The translations under genes and the position numbers were made by a program. Positions 1-11,693 of a DNA stretch of 64,000 nt are shown here, piece after piece. How positions within the stretch are numbered: the stretch's first letter is position 1; the number at the start of each line of letters is the position of its first letter. The stretch is taken from NCBI GenBank assembly GCA_050084985.1, contig JBITNC010000001.1, positions 189,286,001 to 189,350,000 on the forward strand, read 5' to 3'. This DNA is from Nageia nagi (taxonomy: Eukaryota > Pinophyta). Under the pieces are notes generated by a model. The model was not told where the DNA came from and searched no databases. It was given only the letters and a program-made list of their open reading frames with translations.

Positions 1-986
1 AAAATCAATTGTATTTCAACCTTTGTTATAGAATCTTATGTGCATCAATGCACTTAAATATGTATGATATTGATTTAATGTAATGGATTTTTAATTACAT
101 TAAGACAAGCATGTTAAATAATATGTGTATCAACATATGGATAATTTAATCACCTTTGATAATTTATTTAAGCCTTTATTTAGATGAAGTTGCCCTCAAG
201 GGGGAGAAATTATTCTTAAATGATGTCAATATGATATCAACTTGCATATAGAAAGGCTACAAAAATAATAATAAGATGAAGTTATATGAACCTATAGCAT
301 ATTTTAGGATGGTAAAGTTGTCCCTAAGAGAGAGTAAAGTATGAATTCTTGGGAATTGTTGTATTTCACTTCTATAAGGATCTTTTTTTGTACAATCCCC
401 TTATTTGCAATGTTATACTAAGTTATCCATATGAGAATAACTTGTTTATACACTTTAGAGCATATGATGAACTAGTATGTGTATAATGATAAACATATAT
501 TTTTTTATACAAAAAGTGACTATAGGTTTGCTTAGCATATTTATGATGAATTATAGTTTGATTATAAGTTTGTTTAGTATGAATTATAGTATACCACTTG
601 ATCAGTTTATGGATGGTATTGTTTGATTCATCTATCTAATATTGAAATGAATGTATGATGCATCTAATTGATCTTGTTTATGAGTTGCTTATAGCTTGTA
701 GGTCTATAGGTTACTTACTTCGAATATGCAGGCTCATGGAGGCTCATCATGTCAACATAATGTTGAATTATTACTTATGGATTATAACCATTTATAGTTG
801 GTGATTATTGTATTGTAAACCATTTTTTCAAATGGTTAAATAGTTGAGTCGTGTTTAGAATCTAAATTTTATTAATTCTCAAGATTTCAAATTCTTATCT
901 TTGATTGTATTTCTTATGGAGGAGAGCTCTCTTATAGTTTCTTATATCTTCTCTTATCTCTACCCCAATATTGTATTAAGGGGGAG
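1..986 (+). mobile_element. Probable 3' non-coding tail of a Copia-type element
   Basis: I see no coding sequence here. A purine run of the type used as a plus-strand primer (AAGGGGGAGAAA, 198-209) lies inside it, and a second (AAGGGGGAG, 978-986) abuts a TGTT start at 987. Several GGGGGAG runs before the 3' LTR are also seen in the complete Copia element of this window (59901-60068), so by analogy this is the tail of a similar element whose pol lies left of the window. The inference is weak because no pol motif is visible. Confidence 0.35.
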
Positions 987-1652
987 TGTTAGAAGTTATA
1001 TTGCATTATTATGTAAATAACTTAGGTATATTGTTCCTAATTAATTATAAACTAAACAACATATACAATAACTAAGTTAGAAGGAAAATATTTTGTAATA
1101 TGGAATAATACATTTATTATGTAGATTATCCATGTATGCAAAAGTGGATCCCCATCTATTTTATATCAAGAGTATATCCACATATGCATGCAGTCCTACA
1201 TACTTAAAATAGAAGTATGGACATATGTAATAGGTATGGGTAAAAAGCTTCCCACCTACCATTCTCACCTAATGTGAGGATGTGGATATCCTATAAATGT
1301 TGGTATTCCCATTATGTAAAAGGGTGAACTAAAGTAGGATTTGAGCCTATAAAAGGAAGGCTTAGCTATGTTGTAATATATACACTTGTAGAAGCATTGT
1401 CATGCTACTAGTTTAGAGATCTAGGTGATAGAAAGGTTGTAAGAGAGATTTTATCTTGATAAGTAATAGATTTAGATTCAATTGTATGTACTCTCTTATA
1501 AAGGAACCACTATACTTCTTATGTGTCACTTTGTGAGATTTCTTATTGTTGTATCTTTTGAGAGATTATTATTTTAAGAGTAATTTGAGTGTTAATTTGT
1601 TGGAGTTGGTATAAGTGATCATGATTATGGGATCCTACAATTCCTTCAAACA
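987..1652 (+). repeat. LTR-like repeat with TATA box
   Basis: It starts TGTTAGAAG directly after a polypurine run and may end CTTCAAACA at 1652, an imperfect inverted match to the start. A TATAAAA box at 1348-1354 fits an LTR promoter. The right edge is uncertain: a TGGTATAAG stretch near 1607 resembles a decayed primer-binding site and would put the end nearer 1600. I found no target-site duplication. It may be the 3' LTR of the element to its left or a solo LTR. Confidence 0.45.
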
Positions 1653-1739
1653 TTGTGGAAAAATTTAATGTAGGTTCAAGAGCATATATGTCCTACCTTA
1701 GTTAAGAGAAGCATATGATATGAAAGGTAGGCATCAATA

Positions 1740-2545
1740 TGTTAAACATGCTTTTAGCTAATCATAAGATTTTAACCTAATTGAAACTAAGAAACATGCA
1801 ATAGTTAAGTATGTATTTATCCCAAATTCTAACTCAAATAAACATACATGATAACAAAAATAAAATATAATAGTGTAGTAATAGAAGTAGGGTATTAATG
1901 AATCAAGATGATAAAACAAAAGCACACACAAAAGAGATGGAATCAAATGTAAGATAAATACATGTTTATCCTTACATATGATGAAACTAATTAAATGCAT
2001 ACTTAGCTTGTTGAGGAGAGATGACCTTGATGTGTAAATCCCATAAATAACAATATTAAGAAGATTAATGTACATGCTTATGGGAGTGCAGGTGCTATAT
2101 CACATAACAACAACACCAGCAAGTGGGCCAACGTGGATGCTAGGGTTCCAACCAAGTGAGATTCACCACCAAGGATCGATGAAAATAAAATATCAATAAG
2201 TTAAGCCAAACATATAATTACAAATGATGGATGACATATATGCTCAAGTGATAATAAGATTTCAATCTCAATAGGAAGTGTTTAGAAACACCCAAGAGTA
2301 GGGTGTCAACTATTGAGATGTAATCTTGATTGCTTTCCTAGGATAGAAATACTTACGTTTATATATGCATGAGATTCCACCAATGGCCCTTGTAAGAAGG
2401 CTAACACCAATGCTAGTGTACCTAGCATAAAAATAAGAATACTGCTTGAGACATATCTGATAATAGGATCAAAATATGATAAAAGATGATTATAATATTA
2501 CACCTAAGCGAGGCCAAATTAGGGGGACCATATTTAGGTATCAAA
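1740..2545 (-). repeat. Decayed LTR of gypsy family B (second copy)
   Basis: This stretch is collinear with the LTR at 49934-50732. Shared landmarks are TGTTAA at the left end, the AAATAAACATACATGA block, a TTCACCA(C)CAAGGATC block, and a long well-conserved block around 2274-2340 (TAGTGTTTAGAAACACCCAAG and the following TCAACTAT..GAGAT). It has the same orientation as that copy, so in element sense it is on the minus strand. No matching target duplication is visible at its edges. The plus-strand gypsy pol fragment beginning near 2546 is in the opposite orientation, so this is a separate insertion, probably a solo LTR, that truncates that fragment on its left. Confidence 0.7.
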
Positions 2546-4727
2546 ACCTCCAACAAGTGTTTCTAAAGTGCCAAAAGTTTGATATTTTGTTAAATCCTAA
2601 GAAGTTCATATTTGTAGTTGAAGAAGGGAAACTGGTGGGACACATTATTTCCAAGGAAAGATGGTCAATTGAATTGAATCGAGTAAGTGTTGCCTCTAAG
2701 TTAACTCTTACTTCTAACAAAAGGTCCTTCAATCATTCTAAGGTCAAGTTAACTTTTTAAGAAGATTCATGTAAGAATTTCTTGAGATCATAAGGCCTAT
2801 TATAGAGATGATTAAGAAACAAATACCATTTAACTAGACCCCAAAAAGAAAAAAAAGTTTTGAAAAGATCAAGTTGGTGATAATAAGAGCACCAATTCTT
2901 AGAAAATCAAAGTACAACAAAGAATTCATTTTATATGCTTATGGGGCATAGAAGAGTATTGCAATTGTCCCAACTAAAAAGGGGAACAATAATGAAGAAT
3001 ATCCAATAGCATTTTTTGGTAAAACTCTACATGATCATGAAAAAAAAATTAATTTTATTGATAAACAAGTGTATTCTATCATGAAAGCACTTAGTAAACT
3101 CAAGCATTTTATGTCTCAAAGCAAGGTGTTGGTGCTTAAAATACACCCATATTCAAGAAGAACTAGAAGAAGATAGAGCTATATGGATCATCAACATATA
3201 TTAGTATGATAAGGCCTACCAAGGTCATAAAAGGTAGAGCTTTATGTCAACAACTTATCACAAATGCCTTTGCATTTTTGATCTTCTTTGAATAAGTACA
3301 TAATGATCAAGGTGAGACCATAAAACAAAGGGACTAGATAGAACAACTAATATGGTATTTCCAACATGGAAGAATCTTAAAACACCTCAATGCATCATAG
3401 AGACTAAGATTCATTTTGCATTCCCTAAGTTATACTCTAGCAGATGATATTCTTTACCATGAGATCCATGATGAAGTACTGTTGAGCTGCATAAGGTTGA
3501 AGGAATCAAAATGTATAGTGAAAGAATTTCATTTTCGATCATCCAAGAGACATTATTCAAGTATACAATAACATCAAAGATCATGCAAGCATGGTACTAC
3601 TGGCCCACCATCTTCAAAGATGCTTTTAAAGTCTATAAAGAATGTGAGAAATGTAATTGTTATGTTGGGAGGAAGAGGGAAACCTTCCCTTTACAACCAA
3701 TCATGGTAGAAGAGCCTTTTCAACAATGGGGATTAGACTTCATTAGAGTCATAAATCTAAATTCCTCATCTAGTCACAAGTTCATCTTGAATGAAAAAAA
3801 TTGTTTCACCAAATGGATGAAAGAAACTACTACTAAAAATGCAAAACAAGAGATAATCATAGCCTTTGTTAAGAAGTTGAACACTAGATTTGAAATATTG
3901 ATGGTCATAGTTTTAGATAATTGCCTGACATTCTTAGGAGTAAAGGTAATTAAGTTAGTAATGAAGTATGGTATTTACTAGAATACCTTATCAAACTACA
4001 ATATGTAGGGTAATAGATTGGTTGATTCTACCAAAAAAATTTGCTATGGATCTTAAAAAGAATCGTATATGAGAATTAGAGGGATGGGACAAGAAATTTG
4101 ACCTTTCTCTCTAGGAAAATTGCATCACAATTAAGAAATCAATCAAGAATTCTCCTTACACTTTTATTTATGGGAAAAGGTTAGTGCTACACATTCATAT
4201 CAATCTCATGACACTAAGGATTCTATAAGAATATGATATCATAGAGTTTGAATCTATTACTAGACCAAAAAGGCCTTTTGCGGTAGCCAATTTGAGGCAG
4301 CTTTGACCAAGAAGTCAAAAGATGCAACTATATGTCATTTTGGTGGAAGGTTTTATGGGGCAATTTTAAGCCTCCACATAAATTATAAGGTGGTAGGTAG
4401 AAGCCTCCCCTCTATCTCATCCAAATAAAAAATAAGCCTCCACCTAAAAGATGTGCTTTTGGCTTAATTTGCCCATTTGAAAGTCCATCCTAGGGAAATC
4501 AAGGCCAAAAGGGGGCAATGAGATATCATATTTGGCAAAGTGGTCACTCCATGGGACTACTTTGATGATGGCTTATTGGCCAACTAATGATTCATTGTCT
4601 TAGTAGATACAATTCTAATTTTAGGGAAGTAAACTTTATTGTTGAAAAATTTTCTTGCTTTTGTACAATTATTTGGACTATGTAATTTCAAAATATTTTT
4701 TCATTCCATATCCAAAGAGGGGAAAAA
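2546..4727 (+). pseudogene. Ty3/gypsy pol remnant (RT, RNase H, integrase)
   Basis: Conceptual translation gives gypsy pol domains in the usual order with many stops and shifts. The end of the reverse transcriptase is at about 2550-2700 (LNPKKFIF..EEGKLVGHIISK). RNase H is at about 2910-3130 (FILYAYGA, then a DKQVYSIMKALSKLKHF stretch). The integrase zinc-binding region is at about 3585-3680 (YYWPTIFKDAF..C..C), and the integrase core follows at 3725-3960 (QQWGLDFI and an LDN motif where functional copies have DNG). The start is lost at the LTR at 1740-2545. A polypurine tract (AAAGAGGGGAAAAA, 4714-4727) ends it and abuts an LTR. It is non-functional. Confidence 0.85.
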
Positions 4728-5487
4728 TGTAGATGCCTAAAATTAATTTATTAATTATTTAATAAATCATATTGTAGGGATCTCAAAGAAATAAATAACA
4801 ATATTACTAAAGTCAAAAAAATGATATTATTACAAGGCAATATCATGTGCTAGGCCCAATGCAATATTAGTAACCATGATTTAGATTTACAAGTATCTTG
4901 AATATTACAAAGATTATATTATTATTATGAGTTGCCTTTCACTCCTCTCTATGTTCTTGCAGGTTATAAATGGAGGAGTTGAAGATTGACATCCCTATCG
5001 AATCTCTTTGATAGGTGGTTGTCCCATATCATCACACTTACGGTGTCTCTTAATGCCACCTATATGAGAATTTGTTATACTTTGAGGTTTTAGTTACATG
5101 TTATTTCTTTCATACGTTTTCACACTAACAATCTCACAATGCCCGCATCGTGGAAGTACCTTAACTATGGCATCGATGTTGTAACTCTTCATGATCTAGA
5201 GAAACAAATATTGAGGACGATGAGCATAGATCCAAGTCAATAGAATATCTTTGAAGCTTTATCTTAGATCCAATCCAATCCTCTACATACTACACCATAC
5301 ATTGAGGATTGTACATAGCATCCGTCACTCATATTCCAAGTGCACACTTTTCATGTATTAGTCATGTTAATATTGAATAAGTGTCAGGTCTTTAGTAGAC
5401 ATTATAATTATTATTTTTCTTCATTGTAACTCAATAGAAATTATAATTGTTGTGTTTCTTCATTATAACTACAATTTCTTATCTACA
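4728..5487 (+). repeat. 3' LTR of the plus-strand gypsy element
   Basis: It begins TGTAGATG immediately after the polypurine tract and ends TATCTACA, giving a near-perfect terminal inverted repeat (7 of 8), for a length of about 760 bp. Gypsy pol lies on its left and the pol tail of a different gypsy element on its right, so the left element seems to have inserted into an older one. The matching 5' LTR is not in the window. Confidence 0.7.
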
Positions 5488-5509
5488 TCTGTATGTTCAC
5501 CTGAAGGTG

Positions 5510-6060
5510 CAAGAGAAACTCAAAGCCAATCAAGTCAATTATAAATTGAGACATGATCAACACACAATTGATCATAAATTCAAACTAAGAGACTAAGTGT
5601 GGTTGTATCTTAGCAAGACTACGAGGTCAAGCTAAGAAGTTGAAGCCTCTTAGTTATAGCCCTTTTGACATTATTGAACAAGCAAGAATGTTTTCAAAGT
5701 GAATTTTCCCATCTATATGTAAATTTATTTAATGGTTACTATGGAGAACTTAAAGTTGTTTGAATCATCCATGATCATTGAATAAAAATAAGCAAGACAA
5801 GTTTTTCTATATATTGATGACTTATCTCTAGGTATCATGGCAGAACTTAGTGAGGATTTAGTATTGTACAAGGTTGGTACCACTAGAAGAGGTTAATAGG
5901 AAATTTGGTTGGTTTGTTTGAAGGGGTAGTTATCTAAGGTGGTAAAATAGTACGATAAAACTAAGGCTAAGGAGTTATTTTCTTACCTTACTCAAAAGTA
6001 AGTTTTTGAGGATCAAAAGTCTCCTCAATGTGGAGTTGTGATTTAAAAGGATCATATATA
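5510..6060 (+). pseudogene. Gypsy pol C-terminal remnant
   Basis: Fragments of the post-core integrase region can be read: a KANQVNYKLRHDQH stretch (about 5522-5565), a VWLYLSKT stretch (about 5600-5623), then PF..I and VFKVNFPIYM (about 5660-5720), and an ENLKLFE stretch near 5747. This is the typical tail of plant gypsy polyproteins. Stops interrupt it. Its left edge coincides with the end of the LTR at 5487, consistent with an older element split by that insertion. Confidence 0.55.
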
Positions 6061-8260
6061 TGAAATAAACATCTTTAGAGTAAGGATTTTGTGGAGAGTT
6101 TTCATGATCATATCTTTAAAGCATTATCAATGGAAAGCTTATTATGAAAAGACCTTTCCAATGAGTAGTCATTTGATCCCTTTTTCTTAAAAAATGACCT
6201 ATTAGCAATTATTACAAAATTATATTTGAATTGCATAAAGTCTAGTGTCAGTACAATAATAAAAGAGCTTATCATCAACTCAACAATAGAGGAGACTATT
6301 ATCAACCATGCAACAACAAAGACTATTATTAGCTCAATTGCCAAAGAGCCTATTGTTAGCTCAGTTATAAGAATTATAGGTATTGACCCAATTGTAAAAG
6401 AACTTGATGTTAGCCTAGTTACAGGATTTTGGTATCAACCTGATTGCACAACATATCTTACTTAAAATGGCCATAACTTTTAATGCAAATCTTTGATTAA
6501 GGCATATGATTTACCATTGGAAAACTCATAAAATTTTTTATATAATGAGATAATATTTGGTAAATTTTGTTGAATATTTTAAGACCAAAAGATGAAGTGA
6601 ATTTCAAGAGCCAAGGGAAGCTATAAGGCCAAATGACAAGAGATGGAAGGCCAAGAGTTTGAGTAGTCGCAAGGCAAAGCATCATTTGGCTATCTATAAA
6701 CATGAGCTCGCATCTCATTTCTAGGATAGTGAATATGAAGCTATTAAGATATATTTCTTTTAATGTCTTTTAAACCCATTGGTTTGTAGGACCTATCAAA
6801 GTTTGTCCATAATTAAATATTTGAATGATTGCTTATCATGTAAAGAAAAACATTTAATAGTAATCCAAACATGAATATAACTATGTTTATATCATTAATA
6901 AATTAGCTTAACAATTTAATTACAAGAACCGCTACTTTCCACAAACATACGTGACATCTTGTCCAACATTTCCTAGAGTAGGTTTCCTCTTCTTGATAAT
7001 AATCTCTATCTTTTTGATATAGTTGGAGGTTATCACACATACCTATAATTATATTATGGTGTTCGTTAATTTCACCAATCATTTGCTCGATGTCTCGACT
7101 ACATGCATTGGCTCCTACCACTATCACATTTAATGTCTCAACAAATTAATAAGTACAATAATAATAAAATTGTAATTTGAGGAAGGGACAAAGAGGAGTT
7201 TGTCATGAGTTATTTTGGGATTGCTAGAGACAGGTTCATGTTATTTTTTGTTCATTGTAAAGTAACACTTAGGCTTATGATGATTTTAACTCATCTTGTG
7301 ATCAATTATATCCAAGAGCTATTTGAAAGTGGTATTTTTACCACATTAGGGTTTTTCCACTATAAATCTAGTGTCAATTTTGTGTGTGGATTTTGATGTT
7401 GTTAATTTATTCTTTGAATTTGCAATACGTTTTGTTATTTAAATTATGTATTTGAAGATCCAAAAAGACAATCTATTAATGATTACATATCAATGAATGC
7501 GAACTAATTTCATTTTCCTATAAAGTGTGGTGTGGATTTTTTTTTTTTATAAGTTGCGGTGTAGATGTATTTATACAATTAGGATTGAATCTCTTAATAA
7601 TAAGTTAAGGTGTAGTAATTTGAGTTACCCCTTGAATCTTGTTTTGAGCAATGCAAATATATATCAATAGATTATTTTTATTCTTCTCCTTCTGTTAACA
7701 CATACTATAGTCTATACCTTGAAAGATTACCATATTGGATTAACATTAAAAGATATTATCACTTTTTTGTTCATTCCATCATGAAATTTGAGTTACAAGT
7801 TATGTAAATGTTGATTGTGATGAATTCATCATGATCTATATTTATAAAAAAAAAAAAATTATAATCCTAATCACACAATAAATCAAATGCTATTGATCAT
7901 TTGTAAAGATTAAAAAGCAACGAACAATATGAAAAACAACAAATTAATAAATTTCAACTCTTTGTATTCTATTAAACTCAAAAGAATATTCAACTAAAAT
8001 CCGATAATATGTTTCTTGTTTTAAAAACAAATAAAGAGATGGTACTTAATATGGCATTAATTATATTGCATAACCTTCATAAATTACAAAAATAAATACG
8101 TAAATGATTTGACATTATCATGGGCATGTAATATGCAAAGAGTTTTAAAAGCATGGAAAAGACTACCCTCAAAATTTTATTGTTACAACCAATTTAACAT
8201 AGAATTCCTTGAAAGTAATGCTAATAAAAATGATCTCTACCAAGCTCATAGTGTTTGATT
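6061..8260. other. No gene recognised
   Basis: AT-rich sequence with only short chance frames. Between about 6230 and 6410 a loose internal repetition (imperfect repeats of TATTATTAGCTCAAT-like blocks) is visible. I see no promoter, RNA gene or transposon domain that I can support. Confidence 0.5.
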
Positions 8261-8269
8261 TGTTGGTGG

Positions 8270-8645
8270 AGACGTTTAGTTTGAACATGGAGACTTGAGT
8301 TCAAGCTGGGTCTAAGTTTTGGTGGCTTGCAATCCCGATAGCAGGTCAAGCCAACACTATTGGTTATGTTAGAAAGATTTACCCTAACACAATTAAAGGT
8401 TATAGGGGTAGCAAGGTGTGGAATTTGAGACCAAGATGTGTTGTAAATGAGTCGATGGAAATGTCTAGTTTGAACATGGAGACCCAAGTTCGACCTAAAT
8501 TCGAGCTTCAAAGGTTTGTACTCTTGATTACATGTTGAGCAGACAATTGATTATATTAAAAAGATTTACCCTTACACAACTAAAATTTATAAAAACAACA
8601 AGATCTAAATTTAATACCAAATAATGTTTTAAATGAGTTATAATG
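8270..8645. repeat. Imperfect tandem duplication, unit about 190 bp
   Basis: Two diverged units lie head to tail. Each starts with (T)AGTTTGAACATGGAGAC (8278 and 8466), passes through an AGAAAGATTTACCCTAACAC-like block (8370 and 8559), and ends in a GT(T/A)(G/T)TAAATGAGT block (about 8440 and 8628). The AGTTCAAGC and AGTTCGACC stretches resemble a pol III B box, but I see no convincing A box, so I do not call a SINE. Confidence 0.6.
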
Positions 8646-9049
8646 AATTACCAATTCACTAAAAACAAAAAACAAAATATAAAAACTGAATAATTAAATA
8701 ATACTCATCACATACTAAATTTCTTCTGTCCATCTTCAAATTTATGATAGACCAATAAATATAAGTGTTGGCCACTTCTTTAAAATAGCTTACGGTTGAA
8801 CTCATTTTTGACTCAATAGCAAGCACTCATTATTGCAAATCCAACTACTAACAATACGATGGTTTATAGACGTCATCATGAAGGTTGACTAGGCTACCAT
8901 GTTCATGTACTTAGTGCTTGCCCTCTAACATTGCTCTCACCGTTGACTTGAGTTTTGATTTGGAACATTTTATTAGAATGGCGATGGGTGTAGACAAATG
9001 GCATGTTGTAATTAATCTAAGGTGTACTGTAATTACCACGAGCATAAAT

Positions 9050-9361
9050 CCATCTTAATATAGACTTAACATAAACCCAGATGCATTTTTCCACCCATAC
9101 AATGCGGTGACCTTGACAGTACAAGCACCAAGATGTAGATATTTTGATACATCTAAACTCAGAAATCCATTTTGAAATTGATTTATTGTAGTTGCATAAT
9201 AAATATAATAGGCGTTGTACATACAAGAATTACCAACTGAAGAACATGTTAGTTGAAGCTTTCTACCATTTGTAAAGCACATATAGGAACTCCAATAACT
9301 GGTGAAACAAAAGGTGCAGGAGACCAAAGGAAAAAATATTAAGCAGCAAGATGATCTTCAT
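9050..9361 (-). pseudogene. Possible frameshifted secreted Cys-rich peptide remnant, MiAMP1-like
   Basis: An ATG at 9361 (minus) opens a hydrophobic stretch typical of a signal peptide (MKIILLLNIFSFGLLHLLF). The reading frame then shifts to one that stays open to about 9055, with YWSSYMC, spaced cysteines, ACT and YGWKN. The W-x4-C, AC and GWK spacing resembles the MiAMP1 family of plant beta-barrel antimicrobial peptides known from macadamia and conifers. The match is by eye and several family cysteines are missing or displaced. A chance open frame is a real alternative. Confidence 0.25.
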
Positions 9362-9954
9362 TTTGGTCTAAACATCTAGCAAAGTTGGTCATCAAATGTT
9401 ATAATTTATATGAAAAAAAATTTCTGAGGACATTAATTATCATGTTAAAGCGAAAAGAATGGCCAATCTGCGTGACATTGTGAAGCATTTGAATGACATC
9501 AACCCATGCATTGGAAGTCGAGGTCTTTTTCAGCATTGGAAGATTGATGTAATGACATCAACCCATGCAACCTAGAAATCTGGATGACTTACTTTTACTT
9601 TAGTTGCTATTATAACAAAAATTACCAGTCATAGGAGGTTTTTAAAAGAACACAAGTTGGACAAGAGTAGAGGGAAGGTGACATTGATTGCCTAGGAATT
9701 TTAGCTTTAGGAAAAGTTGGTTGTATAAAGTGTATATATACAATGAGCATTAATGAATTTGGTATCTACTGGATATTGCTCAACACATTTCTAGTTTTTA
9801 CTGTTCATATTTCCTCTGGCATCTCAGAAATTTTGCCTTAAGTTTAGTTTGCTCGAAGTTCGTTCATACAAGGTTTGAGTGCAAGACATCACAATGATTT
9901 GCTGCAACAAGCAATTCATCGGTTATCAATTATATCCCAACTTGGATTCTCGGG

Positions 9955-10077
9955 TTTTTACTTCATAAATATGATCTTAGAAAAAACACATTATGTAACC
10001 CATTTTAAGAATAGGCTTTTACTTCGTAAATATGATGTTAGCAAAAACATATTATGTAACCCATTTTGAGAATTTGA
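9955..10077. repeat. Tandem duplication, unit about 62 bp
   Basis: Two adjacent copies share ACTTC(A/G)TAAATATGAT and TTATGTAACCCATTTT, at 9959-10000 and 10021-10065 respectively. They differ by scattered substitutions. No coding meaning is apparent. Confidence 0.7.
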
Positions 10078-10229
10078 TGAAGAGAGTTTATGAACAATAC
10101 GGAAATCTCCTTGAGCTTTCAACATACCTGGCTTCAATTACTAAAACCGTGTCAACTAGGCAAACTGTCTACTTTGGAATGTCACTTACATTTGTACATT
10201 CAATACTTAGTCCACTTTCTGCAAGTTAA

Positions 10230-11693
10230 CCCAAGTTATGATATGGTTACTGATACTTGAGTATATGCAATGTATAATTCTCGTCATGTATACTCATGTG
10301 ACAAGTTAAATTGGTCTGATGAATGAGTCAATTTCATATGTTTAATATAATATAAATATTAGATTTCCCATTCTCTCCAAAGAGAAAAGAAAGGGAAAAA
10401 ATATTAAGAACCAACCCAAAGCATCTCCATGAGAACCAAACTCGGAAACATTTTGGCATGTACTAGACTTCTAAAACAAAGTGGGCGATCAACTTACCCA
10501 AGATTATTGCTAAACGGAATCATGTATTAATTTCATAAGGTTTTAGATAGAATGCTAATACCTATTTGCAATAAGCTTCCCTTCAAGTTAGTTGGAGAAT
10601 CAAGCATCTCATAAGGATTAGCTTCAGGTTGTTTCCAACTTTGCACAATATTTACACCAGTTAGAAAAAAGCTTGCAATACAGGGTACTAGCTAGAATTC
10701 AACAATATAGACAGTCAGATAAAGAACACATCTTAGACTTACAGACCTATAAAAGCAACAATTGATAAGGAAGCTTAAGCCATTGATTAGAGGTCTTAGA
10801 CATCAGAGAATAAAACAAAAAAGCTGCAACATCCGACAAATATAACATAGAGTTCCATGGATGTAATCCAATTTTATTTTATAATCAGCTACTAGACACT
10901 AGAATTTTAAGGAAAAGTCAGAATATGGAGCATTCATCGAAGCTTCATGGCAACAGAAAAAGTACAAGAGAAGGCTTCTTAAGCACACACATTAATCTAA
11001 GGAATGTACTAAGAAACACTCTATCTTCAGTTTTTGAAAAGATGAGAGCATGCATTCTTTGCTACCCAATACCTAAATCTTTTCAAATTTTGATAGGGTA
11101 ACTGTTAGCATCTAAGAACCCCAAACTCTTCAGGCTTTAGATGCTCAAATCAGAATGACCCATAATTATAAACAAGGTGAGTTACTAAGATTACTCAGAT
11201 TTGAGAGTTGTCATTTGAACCTTGCCTTTTCATAATTATTTTATGATGATAGGGAAATTTTGCAAGACATCTGTTGTAAGCAATATGATGTCCTAGGATT
11301 TCTTCCGTCTCACCTTCCAGAATTCAAAAAGAAAATTTCTCTTCATGAGTCTTTATGAATAGTAGTAAACATGATTGTGAGGCATGTTTGATATGACACA
11401 TAAGCTATTCCATAGGGAAAGGCAACATTCATACCACGCATCATTTCTCCCTTGACAACTATTATTATAGAGAAATACAAAATTCAATTACATAGATGCC
11501 AGGATATGTAGGGAATATGTTGGGCTATATGCCTGCTGTTGGCATTTGATCAATAAAGAATCCAGTAAATTCAATGGTACACTTCTTCAGAATGAATTAG
11601 AAATGTAGTTTTGAATAGCCGAATCATACTAGTAGAAACTCAACATTGAATTTTCTCAAACCACCGAATCACAGTAGAAATGAAGAAAGAAAC
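10230..11693. other. 3' flank of HEMA, no separate gene seen
   Basis: AT-rich sequence downstream of the HEMA stop on the minus strand. It should contain the 3' untranslated region, but I cannot place a poly(A) site. Neither strand shows transposon domains or a convincing open frame. Confidence 0.5.

Noticed and set aside
1758-2075. 105-residue open frame on the minus strand
   Set aside because: It lies in an AT-rich decayed LTR copy, is Tyr/Leu/Ile-rich with no motif, and the sister LTR does not keep it open.
6226-6465. 79-residue plus-strand frame
   Set aside because: Ile/Thr/Ser-rich with weak internal repetition from DNA-level repeats; no motif and no support from context.
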